The position numbers and the translations under genes are program-made. From positions 744,001 through 808,000 of the forward strand of contig NZ_JASKUT010000001.1 of assembly GCF_030167925.1 (NCBI RefSeq): a stretch of DNA of 64,000 nucleotides, written 5' to 3'. Below are positions 24,735 through 34,239 of the stretch, one piece after another. Source of the DNA: Paenibacillus silviterrae (lineage in GTDB: Bacteria; Bacillota; Bacilli; Paenibacillales; NBRC-103111). The notes below the pieces were generated by a model. That model saw only the letters and a program-made list of their open reading frames with translations. It made no database searches and was not told where the DNA came from. Each line of letters opens with the position of its first letter. The stretch's first letter is position 1.

Positions 24735-26546
24735 ATGGATATCCAAGCAAGACAGAAGAAGATCAGAAATTTTTGTATTATTGCTCATATTGACCACGGG
24801 AAATCAACGCTGGCGGACCGCATTCTTGAGTATACCGGGGCATTGACCTCACGGGAGATGCAGGAACAGGTGCTCGACCAGATGGATCTGGAGCGGGAAC
24901 GCGGCATCACAATTAAGCTGCAGGCTGTACGTTTGAACTATAAAGCCGATGACGGCGAAGAATATATTTTGAATCTGATCGATACCCCGGGACACGTCGA
25001 CTTCACTTACGAGGTATCCCGAAGCCTGGCCGCTTGTGAAGGCGCTTTGCTGGTTGTCGATGCGGCGCAGGGGATTGAGGCGCAGACGCTTGCAAACGTG
25101 TACTTGGCGCTCGATAACAACCTTGAAATTTTGCCCGTCATTAACAAGATCGATCTTCCCAGCGCAGACCCAGAACGGGTGAAGCAGGAGGTCGAGGATG
25201 TGATCGGACTGGACGCCAGCGACGCCGTGCTTGCTTCCGCGAAGGCGGGTATCGGAATTAAAGAGATTCTGGAACAGGTTGTCCAGAAGGTTCCGGCTCC
25301 GACCGGAGCCTCGGACAAGCCGCTGAAGGCCCTCATTTTCGACTCGCATTACGATCCTTATAAAGGGGTTATCGTATATGTGCGGGTTGTGGACGGATCG
25401 ATCAAGGCTGGCTCCAAAATCAAGTTCATGGCGACGGACAAAGACTTTGAGGTTATTGAAGTCGGTGCTTTCAAGCCGCGCATGAGTATCGTGGATTCCT
25501 TGGAAATCGGCGACGTAGGCTTCATCGTGGCGGGGATTAAGAACGTCGGCGACACACGTGTCGGGGATACGGTTACCGATGCGAAGAATCCTACAGCGGA
25601 GCCGCTGCCGGGTTACCGGAAGATCAATCCGATGGTATTCTGCGGACTATATCCGATCGAAACCAGCGATTACAACGATCTGCGTGAAGCGCTTGAGAAG
25701 CTGCAGCTGAACGACGCCTCGCTCTCCTTCGAGCCGGAAACGTCGACGGCGCTAGGCTTTGGCTTCCGATGCGGCTTCCTCGGTCTCCTGCACATGGACG
25801 TCATCCAGGAGCGTATCGAGCGTGAATTCAATATTCCGCTGATTACGACGGCACCGAGCGTGGTGTTCCGTGTGACCCAGACGAACGGTACGGTGCTCAG
25901 CATTGAGAATCCGTCCTTGTTCCCGGAGCCGGGCAAGATCGAGTTCGTAGAGGAGCCTTATGTGAAGGCCTCCATTATCGTTCCGAACGACTACGTAGGC
26001 ACCATCATGGAGCTGTGCCAGAACAAACGCGGAGAGTATGTGAACATGGAGTACCTGGACACGACACGTGTCACGCTCACCTACGAAATCCCGCTGTCTG
26101 AAATCGTGTATGATTTCTTCGACCAGTTGAAGTCGGGTACGAAGGGCTATGCTTCCTTTGACTACGAGCTGACGGGTTACAAGCAGTCCAATCTTGTCAA
26201 AATGGACATTCTGCTGAACAACGAGCAGGTAGACGCCTTATCGTTCATTGTGCACCGGGATCGTGCCTACAATCGCGGACGCATTATTTGCGAGAAGCTC
26301 CGCGAGCTGATTCCCCGCCAAATGTTCGAGGTGCCGATCCAAGCGGCGATCGGGCAGAAGGTTATTGCGCGCGAAACCGTCAAGGCCATGCGCAAGAACG
26401 TACTTGCCAAATGTTACGGCGGCGATATTTCCCGGAAACGGAAGCTTCTTGAGAAGCAGAAGGAAGGGAAGAAGCGCATGAAGCAGGTCGGCAGCGTGGA
26501 GGTTCCGCAGGAAGCGTTCATGGCCGTTCTGAAAATCGACGAATAG
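24735..26546 (+). CDS. lepA: Elongation factor 4 (LepA)
   Basis: 603 residues, translational GTPase that assists ribosome assembly/initiation and can back-translocate ribosomes. G1 AHIDHGKST (about 19-27), G3 DTPGHVDF, G4 NKIDLP are intact; the EF4-specific C-terminal domain ends [21 protein letters not shown] 24735 is the family-typical start [12 protein letters not shown]; the frame extension to 24702 is rejected. Followed by a strong terminator. Confidence 0.97.
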   Translation: MDIQARQKKIRNFCIIAHIDHGKSTLADRILEYTGALTSREMQEQVLDQMDLERERGITIKLQAVRLNYKADDGEEYILNLIDTPGHVDFTYEVSRSLAACEGALLVVDAAQGIEAQTLANVYLALDNNLEILPVINKIDLPSADPERVKQEVEDVIGLDASDAVLASAKAGIGIKEILEQVVQKVPAPTGASDKPLKALIFDSHYDPYKGVIVYVRVVDGSIKAGSKIKFMATDKDFEVIEVGAFKPRMSIVDSLEIGDVGFIVAGIKNVGDTRVGDTVTDAKNPTAEPLPGYRKINPMVFCGLYPIETSDYNDLREALEKLQLNDASLSFEPETSTALGFGFRCGFLGLLHMDVIQERIEREFNIPLITTAPSVVFRVTQTNGTVLSIENPSLFPEPGKIEFVEEPYVKASIIVPNDYVGTIMELCQNKRGEYVNMEYLDTTRVTLTYEIPLSEIVYDFFDQLKSGTKGYASFDYELTGYKQSNLVKMDILLNNEQVDALSFIVHRDRAYNRGRIICEKLRELIPRQMFEVPIQAAIGQKVIARETVKAMRKNVLAKCYGGDISRKRKLLEKQKEGKKRMKQVGSVEVPQEAFMAVLKIDE

Positions 26547-26560
26547 AACATGTAAATAGA

Positions 26561-26624
26561 GAAGCAGGTGCTGCCGGAATCCTTTTGCACGCGAAGTCTT
26601 GCGGAAGGGGAGCACCTGCTTTTT
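26561..26624 (+). terminator. Intrinsic terminator after lepA
   Basis: AGCAGGTGCT and AGCACCTGCT form the base of a long hairpin, followed by TTTTT (26620-26624). Confidence 0.85.
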
Positions 26625-26713
26625 CCACTTCCATGCGGGATTCGGGATGCCGATATAAAGAGAAAGGCACCAATCGGGTTTCTCGTGATTATAGTAAAGG
26701 ATGTGTGTAAGTC

Positions 26714-27880
26714 ATGATGCAGCGTCATCAAACACCGAAAGCGGTTTATCTGCATATTCCGTTTTGCACAAATAAATGCCACTATTGCGACTTCAATTCC
26801 TATGTGCTGAAGGGGCAGCCGGTTATGGATTACCTGGATGCGCTGGAGCGGGAAATGGAGCGTACCGTTCGGGCGGTGCCGCCAGGGGAGATCGAAACGA
26901 TTTTTGTCGGCGGGGGAACTCCGACGGTATTGCTGCCGGATCAGATGGAGAGCTTCCTGCGCCGGGTGAAAAGCTACTTTCCGCAGTGGTCGGGCGACCT
27001 GGAGTTCAGCATGGAGGCGAATCCGGGGACAACGGATCTGGAAAAGCTTCAGGCGATGAAGGAAGGCGGCGTAAACCGCATCAGCTTTGGGGTACAATCC
27101 TTCGATAACAAGCTATTGGAAGAGATCGGACGGATTCATAATACCGACGATGTGTATCGGAGTCTGGAAAATGCGGCGAAGATCGGCTTTACGAACATGT
27201 CGATCGACTTGATGTTCGGCCTGCCGAAGCAGACGGCGGAGGTCATGCGCTCCACGCTGAAGGAAGCGCTGGCGTTCGATTTGAAGCACTACTCCATTTA
27301 CAGCCTGAAGGTAGAGGAAAATACGCTGTTCCACGCGTTATACGAACGGGGCCAGCTGCCGCTTCCGGAGGAGGAAGAGGAGCAAAAGATGTTCCAGCTC
27401 ATTATGGAAACGCTGCGGGAGGCGGGCTACGAGCAGTATGAGATCAGCAATTTTGCAAAGCCCGGCTATGAGAGCCGACACAACAGCATGTACTGGCGCA
27501 ACCAGAGCTACTATGGCATCGGTGCCGGAGCGCATGGCTACACCTACGGAAGACGCCATGTCAACATTAAGGGTGTACAGCCGTACATCGACGCGACGAA
27601 GGAACGTTTGCCTCAGCTCGAGTGCAATGAAGTGTCCGAGGAAGAAGCGATGGAGGATTTTATGATGGTCGGCCTCCGGCTGCTTCGCGGCGTGAAGAGC
27701 TCGGATTTTGCCGCTCAATTCGGGCGCCTGCCGGAGGTAGTGTTCGGGTCGGTATTGGACCGATTACAGGAAAAACGACTTCTGGTAGCGACCGAAAACG
27801 GGTATCGATTGAGTGAGCAGGGAATCTGGCTTGGAAACGAAGTGTTCGGCGAATTTTTAGGTGCTGTCGAGCAAAAATAA
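26714..27880 (+). CDS. hemW: Radical SAM heme chaperone HemW
   Basis: 388 residues. The radical SAM cluster motif is C-TNK-C-HY-C (CxxxCxxC, about residues 18-25), followed by GGGTPT, and the HemW-specific HNxxYW motif appears as RHNSMYW (about 255). HemW members bind heme and help deliver it; they are often mislabelled as oxygen-independent coproporphyrinogen oxidase. Position lepA-hemW-hrcA is conserved. ATG 26714 (or 26717) follows AAGGATGTG. Confidence 0.93.
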   Translation: MMQRHQTPKAVYLHIPFCTNKCHYCDFNSYVLKGQPVMDYLDALEREMERTVRAVPPGEIETIFVGGGTPTVLLPDQMESFLRRVKSYFPQWSGDLEFSMEANPGTTDLEKLQAMKEGGVNRISFGVQSFDNKLLEEIGRIHNTDDVYRSLENAAKIGFTNMSIDLMFGLPKQTAEVMRSTLKEALAFDLKHYSIYSLKVEENTLFHALYERGQLPLPEEEEEQKMFQLIMETLREAGYEQYEISNFAKPGYESRHNSMYWRNQSYYGIGAGAHGYTYGRRHVNIKGVQPYIDATKERLPQLECNEVSEEEAMEDFMMVGLRLLRGVKSSDFAAQFGRLPEVVFGSVLDRLQEKRLLVATENGYRLSEQGIWLGNEVFGEFLGAVEQK

Positions 27881-27956
27881 TGATTGAATTTTTTATGCGT
27901 AATGTTGTATATTTATTCATATGTATTTGTATTATACTTGATGGGTGGGATCCGCT

Positions 27957-28424
27957 ATGCAAGCGACGGTCACCTGCAGAAGAGCAAATCAGCAGGATGT
28001 GGATACTTTATACAATATTATTCAGGGCTATGCCGAGCAAGGCATTATGCTGCCGCGGTCACGGGAAACGCTGCTTGAGCAGATCGAGACCTTTGTGGTA
28101 GCTGAAATAGAGCAGGAGCTGGTCGGCTGCGGTGCCTTGACCAGGCTCGGACAGGATCTGGTCGAGATTCGATCGCTTGGCGTAACGGAAGGACACAAGG
28201 GTCAGGGCATCGGCAAAGCGCTGGTCAACTTCCTCGTGGAGGAAGCGCGGGAGCAGCAAATTCCGAAGGTCATGGCGCTTACATATGAAGTGGCTTTCTT
28301 CGAACGGAACGGCTTCACCGTCGTGCAGAAGGAGATCTTCCCGGAAAAGGTTTGGCGCGATTGCATCCACTGTAAAAAGCAGCATTGCTGCGACGAAATC
28401 GCCGTTCTGAAACGGCTCGATTGA
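27957..28424 (+). CDS. GNAT-family N-acetyltransferase
   Basis: 155 residues. The acetyl-CoA motif A is RSLGVTEGHKGQGIGKALV (about 63-81) with the R/Q-x-x-G-x-G/A pattern, and a C-terminal Cys-rich tail (WRDCIHCKKQHCCDE) is typical of the ArgA-like bacillar acetyltransferases. A role in arginine synthesis or another amino-group acetylation is possible; substrate not assignable. It stands between hemW and hrcA, where B. subtilis has no gene, and ends in a UUCG-type hairpin overlapping the hrcA promoter. ATG 27957 is preceded by GGTGGGATCC. Confidence 0.85.
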   Translation: MQATVTCRRANQQDVDTLYNIIQGYAEQGIMLPRSRETLLEQIETFVVAEIEQELVGCGALTRLGQDLVEIRSLGVTEGHKGQGIGKALVNFLVEEAREQQIPKVMALTYEVAFFERNGFTVVQKEIFPEKVWRDCIHCKKQHCCDEIAVLKRLD

Positions 28425-28425
28425 C

Positions 28426-28454
28426 TTGACACAGACCTTCGGGTCTGTTATTTT
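28426..28454 (+). promoter_or_regulatory. SigA promoter of the hrcA heat-shock operon
   Basis: TTGACA (28426-28431), 17-bp spacer, TATTTT (28449-28454). Transcription would start near 28461, right at the CIRCE operator, as expected for HrcA repression. Confidence 0.75.
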
Positions 28455-28460
28455 TATTTT
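28431..28460 (+). terminator. UUCG-loop terminator after the GNAT gene, embedded in the hrcA promoter
   Basis: ACAGACC-TTCG-GGTCTGT (28431-28448) followed by a T-rich tail (TATTTTTATTTT). The whole stem is also the -35/-10 spacer of the heat-shock promoter. Confidence 0.85.
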
Positions 28461-28463
28461 AGG

Positions 28464-28490
28464 TTAGCACTCATCTAAGTGGAGTGCTAA
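28464..28490 (+). promoter_or_regulatory. CIRCE operator (HrcA binding site)
   Basis: Exact consensus inverted repeat TTAGCACTC (28464-28472), 9-base spacer, GAGTGCTAA (28482-28490). Established HrcA operator controlling dnaK and groE operons of Bacillota. Confidence 0.98.
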
Positions 28491-28538
28491 CGATGCGGGC
28501 CAGAGACCCGGGAGTGACGTTCACTGAAGTGAATAGTG

Positions 28539-28737
28539 AATAAGAGCTTTTTAGGGTCTTATTCCTTGCTTATTTTGTGTTATATAGTAAATAAGAGATT
28601 TTAAAAGCCTTATTTTGGCTATACAAGTGCATATGGGTGATTTTTGAGGAGGTTTCCCCAGAATAACACCCTAAGAAACTGTTATTCCGTTCGTCATGGT
28701 ACATTCGAGTCTAATAAGGGCTCGAAAGTCCGTTATT
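28539..28737. repeat. Four 25-bp AATAA...TTATT dyad repeats in the hrcA leader
   Basis: Each copy is 25 bp, begins AATAA and ends TTATT: 28539-28563, 28590-28614, 28662-28686, 28713-28737. Start-to-start distances are 51, 72 and 51, leaving gaps of 26, 47 and 26. The interiors differ but partly keep pairing (for example G-C changed to C-G at the sixth pair in copy 3). Copies 1 and 2 also share the flank ATAGT(G/A). They could be transcribed as four small hairpins or be binding sites. A 6-2-6 dyad TTCACT/AGTGAA at 28520-28533 lies just before them. Confidence 0.75.
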
Positions 28738-28788
28738 TCCTTCTGCCGGCTCGGTGCCATAGGCAATCGAGCATGCCTTGTCTTTTAT

Positions 28789-28980
28789 GGAGGTGGAATC
28801 CTCCTTTTCTTGGTTCGTGTATTTGGCGCAGGTCAGTGTAGTTGCCAGAGAGTTTACGTGCCGCCTTTGAGATTAGGTTCTTACCGACAGGTAAGTTCAT
28901 GGAACCTAATCTCAAGAGCGGCCGGAGGCAACTAGCACTGAACCGTTGCCAACCGACACAACCAATAAAACTCGCGGAGG
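28789..28980 (+). ncRNA. Large structured leader RNA that can sequester the hrcA ribosome site (putative)
   Basis: From the tip outward these segments pair: TTACC/GGTAA (28881-28885 with 28890-28894); a perfect 14-bp arm 28867-28880 with 28902-28915; CCGC/GCGG (28861-28864 with 28918-28921); TAGTTGCC/GGCAACTA (28839-28846 with 28927-28934); CAGTG/CACTG (28834-28838 with 28936-28940); GGT/ACC; TTGGC/GCCAA (28823-28827 with 28948-28952); GTGT/ACAC; TTGGTT/AACCAA (28810-28815 with 28960-28965); TTTT/AAAA; and finally CCTCC 28800-28804 with GGAGG 28976-28980, the hrcA ribosome site. A copy of the ribosome-site sequence, GGAGGTGGAA at 28789-28798, could instead pair with CCTCC. Function as thermosensor or switch is inference. 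Confidence 0.6.
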
Positions 28981-28990
28981 TGGAACTGCA

Positions 28991-30025
28991 TTGTTAACCG
29001 ATCGTCAGCGCCAGATTCTCAGTGCCATCGTAGATGATTATATCCGTTCAGCAGAGCCTGTCGGCTCGCGCAGCATTTCGAAGCGCGGCAATGTTGGGTT
29101 TAGTCCCGCCACAATCCGTAACGAGATGTCCGATCTGGAGGAGATGGGCTACCTCGAGCAGCCGCATACGTCGGCAGGCCGAATTCCATCCCATAAAGGA
29201 TACCGTTATTATGTCGATCATCTCTTGACCTACGGCCATCTGCCGAATCATGAGGTGGATCTGCTCAAGCAATTTTTTGCAGAGAAAATGCAGGAGATGG
29301 AGCGTGTCGTGCAGCAAACCGCGATGATGCTCTCCAGCCTGACCAATTATACATCGATCGTTCTCGGTCCCGAGGTGTTCGGAACGACGCTGAAGCACCT
29401 GCAGATCGTACCGCTCACAGACCGTACGGCTGTTGCCATTATTGTAACCAACACCGGGCAAGTGGAGAACAAGACGGTGACGATACCGGAAGGCATTCAG
29501 ATGTCCGAGATCGAGAAATTCGTCAACATTCTCAATGCCCGAATGAAGAATGTGCCGTTGCTTCATTTTAAATCGAGCCTGTACACGGAAATTGCCGAAG
29601 AAATGCGAAGCTACGTCTCCGGCTATGAAGAATTGCTCATGATGCTGAATGGCGTGATGGATCGCGGAGAAGAGGAACGCATTTACTTGGGCGGCACGAC
29701 GAACATGCTGACGCAGCCGGAGTTCAAGGACGTGGATAAGGTGAAGACCATCCTCGATCTACTCTCCGAAACGCCGAAGATCGTAAGGCTGTTCTCCGGG
29801 GTCAACGAGACCGGCTCGGGTATCCAGGTTCGCATCGGCAGCGAAAACGAGCTTGAAGCCATTAACGATTGCAGCTTGATTACCGCTTCGTATTCGGTTG
29901 ACGGTCAGCCGCTGGGGACGATAGGGATCCTCGGGCCGACACGGATGGATTATGCTAAGGTCATCAAGCTGCTGGAGCACTTTACGAAGGATTTGACCGT
30001 GGCGATGGAGCGATGGTACAAATGA
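28991..30025 (+). CDS. hrcA: Heat-inducible transcription repressor HrcA
   Basis: 344 residues. N-terminal winged helix opens with LTDRQRQILSAIVDDYI and has GFSPATIRNEMSDLEEMGYL (about residues 38-57), the DNA-binding part; the C-terminal HrcA domain ends with GILGPTRMDYAKVIKLLEH. It binds CIRCE at 28464 and represses its own operon. TTG 28991 has GGAGGTGG 8 bases upstream; the frame is open to 28946 but that segment is the leader RNA. Its stop overlaps the next start (ATGA). Confidence 0.96.
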   Translation: MLTDRQRQILSAIVDDYIRSAEPVGSRSISKRGNVGFSPATIRNEMSDLEEMGYLEQPHTSAGRIPSHKGYRYYVDHLLTYGHLPNHEVDLLKQFFAEKMQEMERVVQQTAMMLSSLTNYTSIVLGPEVFGTTLKHLQIVPLTDRTAVAIIVTNTGQVENKTVTIPEGIQMSEIEKFVNILNARMKNVPLLHFKSSLYTEIAEEMRSYVSGYEELLMMLNGVMDRGEEERIYLGGTTNMLTQPEFKDVDKVKTILDLLSETPKIVRLFSGVNETGSGIQVRIGSENELEAINDCSLITASYSVDGQPLGTIGILGPTRMDYAKVIKLLEHFTKDLTVAMERWYK

Positions 30026-31563
30026 GTCAATTGAAATCGAACGGTCCGGAGGCGGAGGACGCTTACGGCACACTGCGCAATAACGCAACGGCGATTCGTG
30101 CGATTTGCTCTGCCGTTGAGGGGACGCTCGGGCCCAAGGGCCTCGACACCATGCTCGTAGGCGCGCTCGGCGAAGTCATTATCACCAACGATGGCGTGAC
30201 CATTTTGGACAAAATGGAGGTCAACCACCCGGCCGCCCGCCTTCTCATCCAGGTGGCGAGATCGCAGCAGGAGCAAGTGGGGGACGGCACCACTACGGCA
30301 ACGGTTTTGGCCGGAGCCTTGGTCGCGGAAGGCGTCGCCCAGGTGACTCGAGGCGTTCCCGTCGCCAAAGTCGTGAGAGGGGTGCAGGAGGGCATCGATA
30401 CGGCGCTGCAGAGCTTGCAGAAGCGCAGCAGACCGATTGAAGGTCTGGAGGATCCGCTGCTGTACCGAATCGCCTATATCGCCGGGAGAGAGCATGCGGA
30501 TCTGGCCGGTCTCGTCCTGGAAGGAGCCAAGCGACTGGGAACGGCAAGGCTGCTGGAGGAGCATTTCCGCTTCGCGGAGGTCGTTATGTCCAGCGGTAAA
30601 GGCCGGAGCGAGGTATGGCCCGGCTTGCTGCTTCAGAAGAAGCCGGTCAACGCCCAGCTTGACTTTCCGCCGGCCGCGGCGCAGGTGCTGCTGCTTCAGG
30701 ATGCGTTCGAGCCGGAATCGGTCGATGAGGAAGCGCTCATGACTGAAGCGGGCTTCCGCCGGCAGACGCAGCTTCGCGAGCAGTTCCGGGCTACGCTTGG
30801 GAAGCTCCTCGAGCTTCGCGTGGGCTTTATCGCGGCAGAGCGCGGCGTCGACCCCGAGGCGGAGCAGTTCTGCACCGACCATGGCATCATGGTCGTGCAG
30901 CGGCTGCCTCGGGCGGAGCTCCGGCGCTTAGCCGAATACACGGGCGCGCGGCCGATCCGCCGCAGCGGGCTGCTGAAGCCTGCGGCGGAGCTCGCAGGCT
31001 CGATCGGCACCGCCGGGCACGTCGGCTACGACGAGCGGCTCGAATGCGTCCGCCTGGCCGAAGGCAAGGGCCGGGCGCAGGTGACGATCGTCGTGGGCGC
31101 CAGCACGAGCGAGATTGTCGGCGAGCGCCTGCGCATCGCGCGCGACGCGGCTTCGAGCGTGCAGGCTGCGCTGCGCGGCGGGGTGTTGCCCGGCGGCGGG
31201 GCCGCCGAAATGGCCGCTGCGCACGAAGTCGAGCGTCGGCGCGAGACGGTGCAGGGCATGGAGGGCTTCGGCTTCGCCGCCGTAGCGGGGGCGCTGCGGA
31301 AGCCGCTCGCGCAGATCGTCGTCAATGCGGGCTACAACCCGCTGGAGAAGGTCGAGGAGGTCAAAGCGGCGCAAATCAGCTCCGGACGGGACAGCTTGGC
31401 CGTCGATTGCGATACAGGGGCAATTATTGATATGATGGAGCATGGTGTGGTCGATCCTGCTTTGGTGAAGCTTCATGCACTGCAAGCGGCAGGAGAGGTA
31501 GCGTCCGCCGTGCTGCGGATTCATACGGTTATCAAAATGCGCGGCCCGCGTTCAGAGGAATAG
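30022..31563 (+). CDS. Group III (archaeal-like TCP-1/cpn60) chaperonin
   Basis: 513 residues. Equatorial motifs NDGVTILDKM (about 56-65) and GDGTTTATVLAG (about 87-98, ATP-binding Asp in GDG) and the RDA...VLPGGGAAEM block (near 370-395) are those of the thermosome/TCP-1 group, not GroEL. The apical part (about 230-315) has a helical insertion (EEALMTEAGFRRQTQLREQF) and the TGAR segment, fitting the built-in lid of thermosomes. Such bacterial group III chaperonins are known from the hrcA-dnaK operon of Carboxydothermus and other Bacillota. Start ATG 30022 overlaps the hrcA stop; 30013 is possible. The part around 30900-31330 is visibly richer in GC than its neighbours. Confidence 0.9.
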   Translation: MSQLKSNGPEAEDAYGTLRNNATAIRAICSAVEGTLGPKGLDTMLVGALGEVIITNDGVTILDKMEVNHPAARLLIQVARSQQEQVGDGTTTATVLAGALVAEGVAQVTRGVPVAKVVRGVQEGIDTALQSLQKRSRPIEGLEDPLLYRIAYIAGREHADLAGLVLEGAKRLGTARLLEEHFRFAEVVMSSGKGRSEVWPGLLLQKKPVNAQLDFPPAAAQVLLLQDAFEPESVDEEALMTEAGFRRQTQLREQFRATLGKLLELRVGFIAAERGVDPEAEQFCTDHGIMVVQRLPRAELRRLAEYTGARPIRRSGLLKPAAELAGSIGTAGHVGYDERLECVRLAEGKGRAQVTIVVGASTSEIVGERLRIARDAASSVQAALRGGVLPGGGAAEMAAAHEVERRRETVQGMEGFGFAAVAGALRKPLAQIVVNAGYNPLEKVEEVKAAQISSGRDSLAVDCDTGAIIDMMEHGVVDPALVKLHALQAAGEVASAVLRIHTVIKMRGPRSEE

Positions 31564-31623
31564 GCAGTATAACCATGCACTAATAGATGAGAAACCGGAT
31601 TAGGATAAGGAGGTGACACACAA

Positions 31624-32223
31624 TTGAATACGGAACAAAAGAATCAAGAACAAGAACAAGAGCAAAACAAGAGTCACCAGGCTGAGGAGAACCAAGCTGC
31701 TGAAGCTACATACGCTGCCGAAGAGACTGATGCTGAACAGACAAAAGCAGCGGATGCAGCCGGATCCGAAGGCCATCCTGAGCTGGAGCAGGCTAAGAAA
31801 GCGGCAGAGGAGAACTACCAGCGCTTCCTTCGTACGCAAGCGGATTTTGATAACTTCAGAAGACGCACGCAGAAGGAGAAGGAAGAATTTGCAAAGTACG
31901 CTTCCCTGAAGCTGATCGAGCAGCTGCTTCCTGTGGTAGACAATTTCGAACGCGCGCTCGCAGCCAGCAAGGATAACAATGACTTTGAATCGCTCGCCAA
32001 GGGCGTTAATATGATTTTCCGTCAACTGGAACAAGTGCTCACAAGCGAGGGCTTGCAGGCGATGGAGACCGTTGGGACTCCTTTCAATCCGGAGTATCAC
32101 CAAGCGATTATGCAGGTGGAATCCGAGGAGCATGAGGAGGGCATCGTGGTAGAAGAGGTCCAGAAGGGTTACATGCTCAAGGACAAGGTGCTTCGCCCGG
32201 CCATGGTTAAGGTTAGCTCTTAA
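31624..32223 (+). CDS. grpE: Nucleotide exchange factor GrpE
   Basis: 199 residues. A Gln/Glu-rich disordered start (about 1-55), then the long coiled-coil helix with RTQADFDNFRRRTQKEKEE (about 74-92) and a C-terminal beta domain ending KGYMLKDKVLRPAMVKVS, the GrpE signature. Releases ADP from DnaK. TTG 31624 follows AAGGAGGTGA. Lies 60 bases after the chaperonin, no terminator between. Confidence 0.96.
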   Translation: MNTEQKNQEQEQEQNKSHQAEENQAAEATYAAEETDAEQTKAADAAGSEGHPELEQAKKAAEENYQRFLRTQADFDNFRRRTQKEKEEFAKYASLKLIEQLLPVVDNFERALAASKDNNDFESLAKGVNMIFRQLEQVLTSEGLQAMETVGTPFNPEYHQAIMQVESEEHEEGIVVEEVQKGYMLKDKVLRPAMVKVSS

Positions 32224-32246
32224 TGCACTAAATCTGCAGCATATGA

Positions 32247-34127
<1,881 letters not shown>

Positions 34128-34139
34128 GAGCAGCGAGTG

Positions 34140-34172
34140 AAGTCAAAGCCGGACTTGTCCGTGCTTTGACTT
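34140..34172 (+). terminator. Hairpin between dnaK and dnaJ
   Basis: AAGTCAAAGC (34140-34149) pairs with GCTTTGACTT (34163-34172); T-rich tail follows. Probably a partial terminator. Its 3' arm contains TTGACT (34166-34171) with TATAAT at 34187-34192, spacer 15, a possible weak dnaJ promoter. Confidence 0.55.
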
Positions 34173-34239
34173 TCCGTTTGTCGGTTTATAATCAGAGCTG
34201 TGGGGATGTTTTTCAGGCGGGGAGTGAGAAGGAAAAACC

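Noticed and set aside
26414..27097. 227-codon minus-strand frame across the lepA-hemW gap
   Set aside because: It covers the lepA terminator and runs antisense into both genes, without a ribosome site.
28539..28737. CRISPR-like array of four repeats
   Set aside because: Repeats are diverged 25-bp dyads keeping only their ends, gaps are 26, 47 and 26 and not protospacer-like, and no cas genes are near.
28644..28935. Short plus-strand frames in the hrcA leader
   Set aside because: Frames of 65 and 79 codons lack ribosome sites, and cross the repeats and stem-loop; no sensible protein sequence.
28946..28990. N-terminal extension of HrcA from 28946
   Set aside because: It is the 3' arm of the leader stem-loop; TTG 28991 gives the usual HrcA start right after GGAGGTGG.
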